Source: Paramyrothecium sp. XJ0827 (lineage: Eukaryota > Ascomycota > Sordariomycetes > Hypocreales > Stachybotryaceae). Taken from it: a stretch of 64,000 bases of DNA. Positions 11,480 to 23,700 of this stretch are shown in pieces. The first letter of the stretch is position 1, and each line of letters starts with the position of its first letter. The notes below the pieces were generated by a model that was given only the letters and a program-made list of their open reading frames with translations, did not search any database and was not told the DNA's origin. The position numbers and the translations under genes are program-made. The DNA is taken from assembly GCA_020881915.1 (NCBI GenBank), contig JAJFPB010000001.1:6138001-6202000 (forward strand), read 5' to 3'.

Positions 11480-14400
11480 TATCAGCAACCAAGGCGTCGC
11501 ACTAGGACCTCCGGGTTGCGTGGTTGCATGGCAATCATTTTGCATCAACGTCTCGATCGGTGCTGTGCTGCTGCTCATGTACCGTTTAGGCTCCGCAGCA
11601 GCCTTTCCCGTTTCGGCTCTTATGTACCGATATGCTGCACTTTGCTTGTTCTGCAAGTGCGCCGATGTTGCCGTCATCAGTGCGACTTTGGTTTATCTTA
11701 AGTTTTGACGGTTTTCTTTTTCTTTTTCTTTGTGACCTCCGACCCCTTCCTCTCTCCCCGAGACTTCACTATCGGCTGGGCTACATTGCAGATTACCAAT
11801 TTTGTTGATGCCGATGCAGATGGCGCTTCGTGGTTGGTCCGATTGGTTTCACACGCTGGCGTCCTGAAAGCCTTTACGCTTTGCATTGACACATAATGGA
11901 AGACATGTTGATGCTGCACAGATGGAATCATCCGTCCAACAGTACCACCGAAATGAACTTTCTGAACTGAGTTGTCGGAGAGTCGCTCCGACGACGGTCT
12001 TAACGAGAAAAAACGGCAATGCTACCTTACCTTCCGGTGACTACCGTGACGGCAGTACCGAAGCAGGCCGCGACAATGAGCTCAATCCTGCCCCAGATCC
12101 ATCCTCATGCATCTCCCTTCTGCGCAGATTGGTTGCTGGCCGGGCCGAGGCCTAGACCCCCCTATGCTACGTTCTTTTGATAGAAACACAGTGGTCCACA
12201 CCAACGAAGCGCCCTGTTGCTTCCCTTTCGACGCCGGTAAGGCGTGAATAGTGCTCCGCCGCCACGATTGCTCTATTAAACCAGCTTTCGTTTCATCCCA
12301 ACAGAGAAGTAGTAGTCTTCCCCGGCCTATTGCCGTCCACCCCCCCCTGCTCAGAAACTCAAGCAAACATGGTGCGTTATGAGCCCCTGTTAAGTCGCCC
12401 AGCATGGTTGTCATCACAGAAGCAGAGACTCCCTCCCAAACCCTTGTAAAATTATGGGCAGCAAAAATATGAAGGGGAAAACCTCAAATGCCAGCACGCT
12501 CATCTACATCAGGAGAAGAGGATTCTCCTCGCAGTACGAAGTAGAAGAGTACAAGCTCGGGAAATCTTGTTTTCAGACATGGCATGTGATAGCCGAGTAG
12601 GGGCTGGAGTATTGGTTCACAATGACGAAAAGCCTGTAGAGCAAGCCGGAAAAGGAAGTGCGACTTTAGCATGGACTGAATAGAGTTGTTCAAGAGAGTG
12701 CGCGCTTGTCGCCATGGCGAGACGAAAGTCCAAATTAGGACACAAGGCCGGAGTGAGGTGTGGTTTTCGCTGTCGCAAGACGCCACTAGCCGGTACGTGC
12801 ACACCTTCGTTGAATCAAGCCCATCCATTATCGTGGATCGCCGACTGCTTGTCTTGGAATGAGCCATAAAGATAAAAATAAAAACAAATAAACTATGTTT
12901 TGGTGTCCTGGGCAGTGCACGCAAGCCAAGGAGAGGAGGAAGGAAAGGCGGGAAGGCAATCCAATACAAGGGCTGGTCGATGTATGGACAAGGATTGGCA
13001 CATGGTTGGGTCTCCGGAACCTGAAGCCGTCTGCGTCGCAGCGGAGCGAGACCACGTCCACGCATTGCCCCTTCGCCTGGACTGGAAGGGTGATGCGAGG
13101 GAAAACTCCTTCATCGCAGGCTTGTTCTGCAGAGCCGGGTCCTTTCGCAGCGGCTGCTGGTGCTTCTGCCTCTGCTTCTGCATGAAGCACGGACCCAAAA
13201 ACACACGCACACGCACCAGCATTGCGTCCGGTCTGCGCTCCCGTGGCGAGACGGGTCAGAACCGAAGACCGATATTGGGGGCAGAGACCAGAGCAATGTC
13301 CGATCAAATGTTCGGCGCATAGAGAACAACTGCATGATGTGTGAGTACGGTCACATTCTCGGGACTCAAAACCCTCAATGGAGAATTGGACCGAATGTGC
13401 ACTGCACAATGCCACGGCCAAGCCGTTGAGTTGATTGCTGTGGGTGATACGGAGCGGTTGTCGCGGGTGTCACTTTTTTGTTGCGATGCTGTTCAGCTCG
13501 CTCGGGTCGTCCTCCGAGCAAGCCCTTCGGATTCCGTCCTTGCTCCTTTTCTTTTTTTGTTTAGGCTTGTCTTCTGCCCTCTTCGCTCCCTTGCCTTGCG
13601 CAACCAACCTGTCTCAATAACTTCCCGCTGTCGGCACGCCATGCGTATGTGGCTTTCTGCATGTCTCCTGTTTCTGATAAGACTTTCCACCCCTCCCCAT
13701 TTGTGGCCCATGAGACCCAGACTCTTGGGATGAAAAGGGATCCCGATAGCTACCGACGGCCGCTAAGGTGTAGCTTTTTCGGAACCCCATGGACTTTACT
13801 CCGTGGTTCGCAACGGGATGCTACTCTTGGCTTGCGTGCTGCACTCTTCGTCTTTCCCTTTCCTTTCCTGCTCGCTCGCTCGCCTGCCGTCCGGGGCTGC
13901 GCATAGCGTTCGGCTCAAAAGGCGATAACGGGGGCTTGGCATGCCGGCCACGGGCCAGTCAGATCCTGGGGAATGGCACGATACGACACAACACAGAAGA
14001 ACACAACCTACCCACGGTTCAACACGGCACGGCATGTGTCTGTGCCTGATGAGCATGCAGGCAGGCTCTACGACTAGGGACGGGGGTGAGGCCGCATCCG
14101 TATCCTTGTCTAGTGCTAGCCCTGCAATGCACGGGCACCAGGACACGCTGCATCCAGCTAGTGGAAGCGCCAGACAATGCCCAAAACTCCAAAAATCGAC
14201 CAGAGGGCCACTATCGTGAGATCCTGCTGCTGGAGGGCCCGACTGCGGGTCGGTTACTGAGCTGGCGAGCGAACCGCTTTCACAAAGCCTAGTCAGATTA
14301 TTCCAAGGTCTCTAGCGTGCTGAGGGTCGTCGAGGGTCTAGACGGTCAAGCCTGCTGATCTTTTTCGGGGAGATGGGCATTGGCTGAAAGGGATAGGTGG

Positions 14401-15522
14401 GACATGTTTATTCGATCAAGAGTGTGTGCTGCCATCCGCTTCCCCACTGCATTTGGCTGGGGGGGGGGACGGGACCATGGAGAGAGGGGATGGGCCCCAT
14501 GTCACGATGGCCTCAAAAACTCACGATGGAGGAGAACTGCAGACGAAGCGACAGCTCCTGAGTCAACAGCCCATCAGTCTCCCCCCTCAGTAAAGCCGCC
14601 GCCAGCCTCCCCGTTCCTCAGGTCTCACTGAAAACTGACCGGGTCCTGCTATTGGGCACCGTGTCAGTGCAAATGAAGATTGGCTTGCTGGCCACCTGCA
14701 GCCAGGCCCCTGGTACAAATTCTAGATCTCCATGGCCCATGACATGGGACGCAACGACCGAGTGGCCACGCCCTCATCCTAGCCGCGTGTCTCCATCCCC
14801 CTCCATCCTGCCGATACCTCCAATAAATCGCAAGCTTGGACCAGGGTGTTGAGTGGCCCGGCTCTTCCCATGGCTTTCTCATTCCGCTGTACAGCTCACC
14901 CTGCTTCCCCAGACATGCTTCGTTTCGTCCCTTTTCTTTTCAACACCCTCTTGCGCGTTGTCCGGCGCAATAAGACCCTTTCGGATGGAAGGGCAAGCTA
15001 GAGTAGCTAGGGTCCTGCAATGCACTCTACCAAGTCACATCACACAGACCGATAGCACACCCCGCCTTGAGCAGGAGAACACGCCGCAACCAATGATGCC
15101 ATGACTCGACCGTGCGACCTCACGAGACCGAAATTCGCAAGAGTACAGTATGTAACAAACAGGCAGTTGGGGTTGTCCAAAGGAAGAGGTGGGGTCAGAA
15201 TGCAACGCAACGAGGTGTGCCGACGTAATGATTTACCCGGCATCTTGTTTTCTTTCGCACAGCGTCGTATCATGGGCGTGGATGATTCCACCTTTATCGA
15301 TAATCTACGATCATGGCTGAATGCATCCCGGTAGATTACATAAAGGACTCTGGGGCAATAATTGGTCAAGTCAACGTCACTCCGGCCCTCTGCTCGTTCA
15401 TTGGCCGAGTTTATCCATGATGATCAGAATTGACCCACTGTGGGTTCTTCAATATCATTTGCTACTAGAAGTTGAGCACCACAAAACCTTTGAAAACTAA
15501 GAACAAAAAGAACACGGGAGAC

Positions 15523-15527
15523 AAAAA
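15523..15527 (-). terminator. RNA polymerase III T-run after the 5S gene
   Basis: On the - strand the 5S-like sequence ends GTATGT and runs directly into a stretch of six T (15528-15523), the usual polymerase III stop signal. This supports the strand and the 3' end given for the 5S gene. Confidence 0.7.
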
Positions 15528-15646
15528 ACATACAACAGCCGGTGTTCGCTGGTCGTCACCGACCCAACTACTAATCTGCCGCTTACTTGCTTAATTAAGG
15601 GAGAGCGGACGGGATCCCATGTTTTCAAGCAGCTATGGTCGTATGT
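15528..15646 (-). rRNA. 5S ribosomal RNA, divergent type
   Basis: Read on the - strand, the 119 bases start ACATACGACCATAG and end CTGTTGTATGT, the typical ends of ascomycete 5S rRNA. Inside are GGGATCCCGTCCGCTC and TTAGTAGTTGGGT followed by GGTGACGACCAGCG, matching the conserved loop and internal promoter region. The ends pair as helix I with one G-U pair. The helix II strands differ from the common fungal 5S sequence, but TGCTTG and CAAGTA can still pair, so changes look compensated rather than random. A polymerase III T-run follows. Ascomycetes often carry dispersed 5S genes of several sequence classes, so this is probably a minor-class gene; a decayed copy is the alternative. Confidence 0.85.
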
Positions 15647-16851
15647 ATTTGAGGTGGCCCCAAATCATCATTATCTCCCATTTTCCTTTCGCGTCAGATA
15701 CTTCAGCAATAACATCTCGGTACTACTAGGAATTAACCTTGTACTCATCTGTAATCATTCTTTTTCGCAGCCTGACCGACATATTAGAAGGCTTAGCAAA
15801 GTAAACTGTTCAATACCTAGAGCTCAGGATACAAACCCAACAGAAGGGGCCTTTCCTACATAACTACCCTAAAGCAGTGGGTAAGGCATGCCACAAGTGA
15901 TGTTTTGCAAACATCGTGAAGCTGCAGTTTAATGTGTCCACAAGCACTCTTTTGAATAGGTTTGAATTAGAAGGACGAACGGGGAACCGACAAGTCGCCC
16001 GATATGGGGTGAACTGGATGTGTTAGATGTTGAGAGCCTCGGACACCAAAACAAAAGTGTCTGCACAATCTTGCATGGCTGTTTAGCACTTAAATGCTGA
16101 ATGGCAAATTGTTCAATGACAAGCAAAAGAGTACGAAACCAATTTGCGCCGCATTTACCACCAAAATACACAAGTGAGCAAGGCAGACGCCTTGACTCAA
16201 ATACGGATTAACGGAGTTTCGTTGCATCACTACGGATCAATTGAGACTGATGTAGCCTCTTGCCCGAGACGGGATCATAGCCAAGCCGTCGGTATGAGAA
16301 TCCTCGTGCATGGAAATCCTAGACGAAAGATTCATAAATATAACATACATGCTCATTTGGGCACCCAACGGAAGTGATCAGTTCGTTTAGTTTTTGTTCA
16401 AGTCCCAGGTCTTTGATTCTATGTACAGGATCATCATCCAACGGGATGTAAAATTGCTGAGATGTTATGCAATAATATATGCCCCAGAAAGAAGGAAGAC
16501 ATCCCCTCAGCTTCGAACGGCATGGCAAAGCCGTAAGTATGCCTGAGCTCTTTACTGTAAACGTGCTAACCAACACAAGCGGTACAAAAATCTTGCCAAT
16601 ATACGCAATCAAAAATATGGCCCTGACAGGTAGATAATGGCTGTAGTAGAGTGAGGAGCGTTGTCCTAGGATTAGATCTAGTTACGATGGAGCAGCTCTT
16701 GATGGACCTAGCTAGCCGTGTGCTCAGTTACACAACAACTCCCTATATCAAGTGCTCAAAAATTTACGACGGTAACTTTGAGATAGAATATGACAGGAAA
16801 TATAACAGAAGCTGCAAAGGTATAACTAAGATTGCTGGAAGTGATATACAT
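15647..16851. other. Intergenic region, moderately AT-rich
   Basis: No recognisable coding frame is seen between the 5S gene and the 3' end of the SDR gene. Short open frames lack start context, splice sites and protein-like composition. Confidence 0.5.
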
Positions 16852-17633
16852 TCAAATCTTAACCTCGAATGTAGGATTCTCCTTGGCTTCAGCAAACCAT
16901 TCCCACGCACGAGCAGCGATGTTCGTGGGATTCAAAGTACTATGATCGGGCGATACAGGGCCACCCACATTGATGAGACCGATGAAAACGCCTTGACTAC
17001 CGTAGGTCATTTGCAGGCTTTGAACCAAGTTGCGTTGAGCTGCCTTTACCAAGGATAGGGCGAAGACAAAGGGCTGGGGTTCTTGTGGTAGCATTGAGCT
17101 AGTGACAATGATGGATGGGGTAGCAGACAAATCGTTCTTTGCCAGCTCGAGAAGCTGCGGTATTTGGCGTTGGGCCACGGTATATAGGGCTGAGACATTA
17201 ATCTAGGGACATTTTGCATCAGCCATGTGGTTGTACGACATATTATCCACTGTGTAGGATATCAAGGATTCGGCAGCCTCTCTCTTACCTTGAAATCGTA
17301 CTCAATCTCTTTGACGTCATGCTCAAGTAGCTTTGATGGCAGCACACGAGCTGCATTGAAGAAGATGCATTCGGCCTTGCCGAAGTGAGATTCAACCTCT
17401 TCAAGGGCGTGGAGGAGTGCTTCGCCGTCGGCGACGTCGACAACAAACGTCTTGACAGTAACACTCGGACCAACGGCTTCCTCCAGAGCGGCCTGCTCCT
17501 CCTTCAGTTTTTCGGCGCGTCTGGCGAGGAGCGCCACGTTGCTATAGCGCTTCGAGGCAAACAGTGCAGTCACCGAACGGCCAATGCCTGGGCCTGAGCC
17601 GATGACGACCAAAGTTTTGTTGCTGGTGGTCAT
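16852..17633 (-). CDS. Short-chain dehydrogenase/reductase-like protein (atypical)
   Basis: Exons 17633-17289 and 17202-16852 give 231 residues. The 86-bp intron has a GTAAGA donor and a CCTAG acceptor and joins YDFK to INVSALYTVAQRQIPQL with the frame kept. The N-terminal nucleotide-binding loop is VVIGSGPGIGRSV, followed by ALLARRAEKL and VVDVADGEALL, fitting a Rossmann fold that binds NAD(P). FFNAAR stands in place of the usual NNAG. In the active-site region TSSML supplies a Ser, but in FALSLVKAAQ the position four before the Lys is Leu, so the classical catalytic Tyr is missing. Other fungal SDRs of this subgroup appear to share this, so the gene need not be broken; it may not act as a standard dehydrogenase. 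The start is the first ATG with a good context. Confidence 0.85.
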
Positions 17634-18789
17634 GATGAGGCGACTAAGGATAATCTCGGTTGGGCGCAGCTCTATAATAATCCCCGAAAGCAAGGACTGG
17701 GTTCAAGAATTGACTTGATTAATATTTAATCAGACGATGAAGTGTGCGCTATATTGAATTGCAGGTAGGCTGATATTCTTTCCCATTGTCAAACTAGAGG
17801 GGGATCCTGGCAGCTTTATACTAAGGTCGACACCCTCTACAACCCATGTCAGTGCCAGCGATGTAACGATGGAAAGGGCCTTGGCCCCCTCAATGGCCAA
17901 GCCGACAGCCGGAAATATTATGAGTCTGCAGAGTACCATGCAAGGTAGTATGCGACAAAACACAGTTCAAAAATCCAGCAAACTGCGCTCACGCTCGCCC
18001 GATTGTGGGCTCTGGCTGCAATCGGCTTGTCATATCGACCTGCTTACTGACTTAAAAAGGAAAGGTCCCTGCGGATGTCAATTTAATCCTACGGCATTCT
18101 TTATAAGCATACCGATCGACTAGACATTGTCTTATAACACATCTCCGCGGTGTTGTCAATTGTCCAAAATTATGAGCAGGCCAACAACGAAAGGGAACCC
18201 TCGACAGAAACGTTCGAAATTGCAAACTACTGGTGTCGTACCCCTCTAGAGGCTGATAAACTTTTTACACTAATTAATTAAACCGTTCATATGGAAATGT
18301 TTATTAGGTCACGCATAGTTAACCCCGTTTGACCTTCAGGCTTTGGGTGTAGTTGCGTGATAGAAATGGGTGTTTCCTTGCGACAGCAGTGACCCTTTTC
18401 GCTGCCCAGGATGAACTCATCTGTGTGGAATTATTCTCGGTATTCCTAACATAGTGACAAACCTAGGAAGTATCGCAAAGCAACTGGTGATTGCTTTGTA
18501 ACGGCGTAAAGGTGGGATAAAATGCACCTCTCCTAAGGTGCAGAGGGCTGATACTGATGATTCCAAACGCATCTTACTAATGCCGACCCTCCGAGCAGCG
18601 CCCACCGGGTAATTACAAACACACGACGTGATTGAGCAGGGAGGGTTTCCTTGACCACAAAGTAATTAAAATCTCCAAGCCCATCTTACAATGGGGTGTC
18701 CTGCAGGGCCATCCCTGCGAATCATTTAAACCTGAGCAATGGACCTTTAGTAACTGTTGAGCAGGACAAAAACAACCTTGGTACTGACA
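17634..18789. other. Intergenic region
   Basis: The SDR promoter probably lies at the left end. Nothing else recognisable is seen; the short frames near 18417-18605 have no supporting features. Confidence 0.5.
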
Positions 18790-20793
18790 TCACAACTTTC
18801 CCAAGACTTTCTGCTGCTCTACTGCTGTTTTGCCAAGAAAGATTTTCTTATCCATCTGTGAAATGTCTTTCCAATTCTCGTTTCCACGCAGCGGCACGGA
18901 CTCAAACAATGCCTTCGACGCGACCCATCTCCTGGCAATCTCACTAGCCACTTCATCTCCATCGACAAAGGCATCATGCATAAGCAAGATGGAACAGATG
19001 ATAGCTTCCAAGTGCTCAAGAAGCTCTCTTCCCCGGAAAAGTAGCTCTTCTTTGGTCCGGCCTTCTTCGATGGCAAGCAGTGTTTCGAGCCTCCTGTTCA
19101 CAATAACTACCTCTTGTGGAAAGCTTGTTGCGAGGGTTGAAAGAAGCGCTTGAGCCCAAGGTGCGAATATAGCGCGGAGTACTTTGCCGCTGCCAATCCG
19201 GCGGTCTGTGATGACTCGGACAACGTCTTCTGCCATGACGCTGACAGTCCCTTCCCATATGGGACCAACAAGATTGTCCCGATAGATACGTGAAATGTTT
19301 AAGATGCCACCGTCTTCATTGTTCTCGCAGTATCCAACACCTCCGAGGCCCTCCATATGCTCGCGAAGACCGGCGACGGATGCGGTAGTGACCTGAGCTT
19401 TCAAGACGGGGGTGACCAACCGGAACAAAGTGCTTAACTCTTGACTGCTCTTTGGTATCAGCGGGGCTGCCGGAGTTGGCCCAACTACTGTGTCCCAGTC
19501 CTGTTCTTGAGCACCTAGCATCGCATGACCAAAGAAGCATAGGTGCGCTGCTGCTGTGTACCGGACAGTATTGTCTGCCATCCAACGGAGGTGCAAGGGG
19601 TTGTCCTGGAGGAAACCTCCCTTGACCTTGCGGATTTTGGCAAAGGCTCGAGATACCTGCAGGCCTCTGCTCCAGTAGCCTACACTAGCTGCTGCTGTGT
19701 GAAGCCTGGTAAGATTGAGAATAGTCGATATCTCTTTGACACCTTTTCCTTCCTCCCCAACCAGCCAAGCTCGGACCCCCTTTAGTTCCAACTCTGCGGT
19801 CGGCAGTGACTTTGTGCCAATCTTGTCTTTGAGCCTTTGAATGCGGACGCCGTTTAGCTCAGTAACAGGCATGGTAACTGAGTTCTGTTTGATCCCGGGT
19901 CGAGGCGCCAATCTCCGCAACGGAGCAAAGAACAACCCCAACCCATTACCTGTGTTAGCGAGCATCAATGTGGAGTCCGAATCCGTTGCACTGCTGAACC
20001 ACTTGAATCCGTCGATTCTCCAGGGTCCAAGTGGCAGGCCGTGAGCGTCACGATCAAACTCCGATTTCCTGGCGTCCTCCAACTCTTCAATGGTTAGGCG
20101 TCGAGCTACCGACTCCGTCTGACTGACATCACTACCGCCTATTCTTTCGGTCATCCATTGCCCTGTTGTCCATGCCTCGTTGGGATCTCTAGAGATGAAA
20201 CGGCGGTAGGCTTCTCTGATTACGGACTGTAGACCAGGCTGGTCTCCGTCGGGGTCGTCATAGTGTGTGGCAAGTAATTTGGCTGCTCCGTCTACCATGG
20301 CCATCGGGCATCCAGTCATGGTGCTTGCGTTTACCCAGACGTGTGTCAAACCAAATTGATGCACCCTCCTATTGTATTTCACGGAGGATTCATAGCCCAC
20401 GGAGACAACACCTTCTTGTTGGCCTATTTGTTTGAGAGCCTTCCATCCCGCGGTTGTCCACAGCGAATCAGCCTTGTTTTCCTTTCCAAAAGTGTTAAAA
20501 GGCTTCAAGATCGGACGATTAACTTCAGCGTCGACAGAGTGTGCCAAGACATCATTGTCCAGAGCGCGTCGAGCAAGGTTGTGAATAGTACGTGCAGGCT
20601 CTATCTCGCCCGGAGTGATATAGAGATGGAGAATGCGGGCAAGGGCGACATCATCTGATGCGGATCTGGGATCAATGGACGTTTTGGATGGCGAGTCGGG
20701 AAGGTGGCGAGGCGAAGTGAAGGGGGGAGGCAATGATGGTACTTCCTGGAAGAAGCCATTCGTAGAAGAAGAGGATGTAGGTAAAAGCATCAT
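18790..20793 (-). CDS. AidB-like acyl-CoA dehydrogenase
   Basis: A single exon codes for 667 residues. An acyl-CoA dehydrogenase fold is visible: an N-terminal helical part, the mid-domain WMTERIGGSDVSQTESVA (residues about 205-225), the beta-domain with LGPWRIDGFKWFSSATDSD, and the C-terminal helical domain with VAGLREHMEGLGGVGY and IYRDNLVGPIWEGT. These match the AidB branch (flavoproteins related to isovaleryl-CoA dehydrogenase, named for the bacterial alkylation response) rather than mitochondrial fatty-acid enzymes. FAD is the expected cofactor; the substrate is unknown. Two ATG codons lie side by side at 20793 and 20790 and the first is used. The first 45 residues are Ser/Pro-rich without a clear targeting signal. 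The length is near that of other fungal AidB-like proteins. Confidence 0.9.
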   Translation of the reverse strand: MMLLPTSSSSTNGFFQEVPSLPPPFTSPRHLPDSPSKTSIDPRSASDDVALARILHLYITPGEIEPARTIHNLARRALDNDVLAHSVDAEVNRPILKPFNTFGKENKADSLWTTAGWKALKQIGQQEGVVSVGYESSVKYNRRVHQFGLTHVWVNASTMTGCPMAMVDGAAKLLATHYDDPDGDQPGLQSVIREAYRRFISRDPNEAWTTGQWMTERIGGSDVSQTESVARRLTIEELEDARKSEFDRDAHGLPLGPWRIDGFKWFSSATDSDSTLMLANTGNGLGLFFAPLRRLAPRPGIKQNSVTMPVTELNGVRIQRLKDKIGTKSLPTAELELKGVRAWLVGEEGKGVKEISTILNLTRLHTAAASVGYWSRGLQVSRAFAKIRKVKGGFLQDNPLHLRWMADNTVRYTAAAHLCFFGHAMLGAQEQDWDTVVGPTPAAPLIPKSSQELSTLFRLVTPVLKAQVTTASVAGLREHMEGLGGVGYCENNEDGGILNISRIYRDNLVGPIWEGTVSVMAEDVVRVITDRRIGSGKVLRAIFAPWAQALLSTLATSFPQEVVIVNRRLETLLAIEEGRTKEELLFRGRELLEHLEAIICSILLMHDAFVDGDEVASEIARRWVASKALFESVPLRGNENWKDISQMDKKIFLGKTAVEQQKVLGKL

Positions 20794-23700
20794 GAACACG
20801 TTTGTACAGAATCAAGCAGGTAAGGGATTGGGGCGGGTTGAAATTATCTAGAATCAACTTCCGGCCTCCTTATAACCATTCATATCATGGACGAATGTCG
20901 TTCCACACTAGCTTCCTTCCACAATCTGTTCCGTCACGCGCCAGGCCTACAAGTCTAATACCGTTAGTGTGTAGAGTCAATGCTGGAGCTGTCGCCCACC
21001 GTGGCACTGGGGTTTAAGCTCTTGGACAAAAGAGTGGAGACCATGCGGAATCATACCGCTTATACTCAGACGGTTCAGTTCCACCATTGACTAGAGACTG
21101 GGGTAGCTGCACGCCAAGAAGAGTCAAAATTCCCGAGGTCACTGCATGACCACAAGTAGGATTTGTCTCGAGGGCATACGTGTGCTAGTTATCCAGACAG
21201 TAGTATTGCTGTGGAAAGAATGAGTTCAAGCCAACAATTAATGTCTTAAAACAAACGACCCAGTGTTTCGATGACAGACGGCCTGAGTAAGACCTTCCTT
21301 GATGCGCGGACGATCAGAAACCGGCAACAGGTGGAAAAGAGGCTCGGGATAGACGAACCTGTTCACGAGTTCTCGCCTGAGCCTCCAATTCATCCAGCGT
21401 AAATGCTGCCGAGGCCTGAGAAAAAGACCCATATCTTCACATCCTCCTATAGCAAAGAGGGATCCTGTGTTATGATTACAGAGTCTTGACTGCAGCCTCG
21501 AAGATCGCCAAATCCTGGAAAACGTGACAAATCTTGCTTGAACCACTTCATTTGTCTCCATTAGCTTCTACAATGCCAGCAAGCTTGTGCAGCGAACATC
21601 CAAGATATACCTCGCAGTTCAGGGTGCGAGTCCCTCATTGACCAGTATCAAGGAAGAGCTCCGCTTGTAGGAGGGACCGATGTTCTGCATCTGCTTTACG
21701 CAGTGCCGTGCAGGATCCGTGTGACCGTGGCCCACTAACTCATTGTGGAAAACTATGCTTTTATTCTTCGGCTGCAGTGCAACACCACCGTATTTCGGGA
21801 TGTGGTCCAGTGCTTGTGACTGACACAGGTGTAAGAACTCGAATCGTCATTCTTAATGGCATTCAAATTCCCTTCAAAACCTGCCTTCAATCCCTTTCTC
21901 CCGAGAAAGACGACTGATTCTTCATCACAGGTATTGCCAACGAAGCGAGGCGCAAGGATCCGGTTTGCCAAGGGTTTGAATTATTTTGTTGAGCGAGTTC
22001 CTGCGAGCGGAATGCTGTCCGACGTTAGGGTCATCCTCCAGACAGGGGGGCCACGGAAGGATTCCGCCACTGACCTACCCAAAGTCCAGGCACTTTTCCT
22101 TGAACACACCTACTTTATTTACCGAGGATAAGGTGGCATACGTTATTGTTCGACCGACATGTGAGTACAACAAGGAGTACTTCTTGCTCAAGCAAATGTA
22201 ACGACCTCGTCTATTGTGGGAAATTATCGCTCGAGCTCCGACCAAGCGTCAGTAAAATCTTTCGGCACAAACATCAAATTACAGAAGCCTTCGTTCCATG
22301 CAATCCTCGTAGTGGGTAGCATGGCAAGGGGCTGTTCCAATCCTCTCCCTGGGATGCACTCTCTGACACGAGGACATCCAGCTACGCCAGGCGGGTCTCC
22401 ATTGCGCACGCACCAGAGCCATCACATCCAAAACCCAAGCATCAATACTCATTCCTGGCAGACCAGAAGTACAACCGAGAAGGACGTCACAGAAATTCTT
22501 TGAATCGTGATACAGTATAACAAAACCTTAGACTGAAGGCAAGCCTTGGAGGATGTAGCTCATAGGAAGATGCAAGCGGCTGTTGAGGGGGCATTCGCAG
22601 TATGGTAATGTATATAGATGATTGATGTGAGATGAGTATTAAGCACTAATCTATGGCGTCCCAAGTTCTTTCTAGAAGGACAGCAAAGGGGTCCTTGTGC
22701 GCTTAGAAGCATCGGGGGGGTCACAAGTCTTGGTTCAAAGAACTTGTGCAAGGGATGAACTCTTTTCCCTGAAAGTCTCGAGCTCTGCGCCCCTCACCTA
22801 ACCCGGAGTAAAATCGCCCCATGTCTGACAAGGATATGGCAACCGAGATATGGTCAAGCACTCGAGTAACAAAAACAGGACTGGTGAAGTTCTCCTTGGC
22901 ACAACTCCTTGCCGACAGAACTCTTGTAGAAGCCATCTACCAATATATTGCCCTCTCAAATGGATTGTAATGTGAGATTATGATTATAAGTAGCATATGT
23001 ATTAATTTGAATTCAAACCAGAGCCGAAGTCATTATCTCGGCCTTGGACTGATGGTGATTTGAGGGACCAGCAGGGCGAGGTTGAACTATAATAAAAGGC
23101 CAGTACTGCACCAAGAATTTGACTACTGCTTCAATAAATATGAGGCGTTGAATCAAACGTATTGGTACATATGGTTATTACAGTGCACATCAACGATGTC
23201 GAGGTACAGTATCTGAGGGTTTAGGTAAAGTTCCTTGCTGAAGTGGATCGTGTTATCCTTCTGTGCTTGAGTTTGTCTACAACGCAGAGCGCCTGCATAT
23301 CACATAGTTGGTCCAAACGAATGAATCAGCTTTTGAAAAGCATAATACTTAGGCTTTTCACAATGTCTCCCTCTGAGCGGACTGTCAGCCTTACGGTTTT
23401 GATCGTGGACTTGGTTAATGTTGTAATGACATTTATTCAATACTTGTATCTATGGTATTTATTGCCAGTTAATAATGAAAACATTAAATAATCAATCTAA
23501 AACTTGAAGTTTCTTAAAAATATTTCACCTTCTTTTTCATCTTTTCTTATTGTCATCATCATTACTTCATCAAGATTGATATCTTTGCTTCCATTTCCCA
23601 CTGGATGCTGGCCCACAATTAACCGCGGCTGGATGATCCAGGGCAGAACAAAGCTTGGCGCCCCAGCAGCGAATTGGGACCACTGCTAGCTAGTGGCGGA

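Larger units (their letters stand above)
8993..15527. other. Gene-poor block upstream of the kinase
   Basis: No frame here has a start, splice signals and protein-like composition together. The first few hundred bases must carry the kinase promoter. The rest holds simple repeats (9333-9361, 11261-11291, 11302-11354, 11451-11479), poly-G runs (10652-10663, 14459-14468) and a T/C-rich stretch near 13530-13620 like a promoter or leader. A long non-coding transcript is possible but not demonstrated. Confidence 0.5.

Noticed and set aside
11118..11492. Open frames on - with Thr/His repeats
   Set aside because: They are translations of the GT microsatellite and heptamer repeat.
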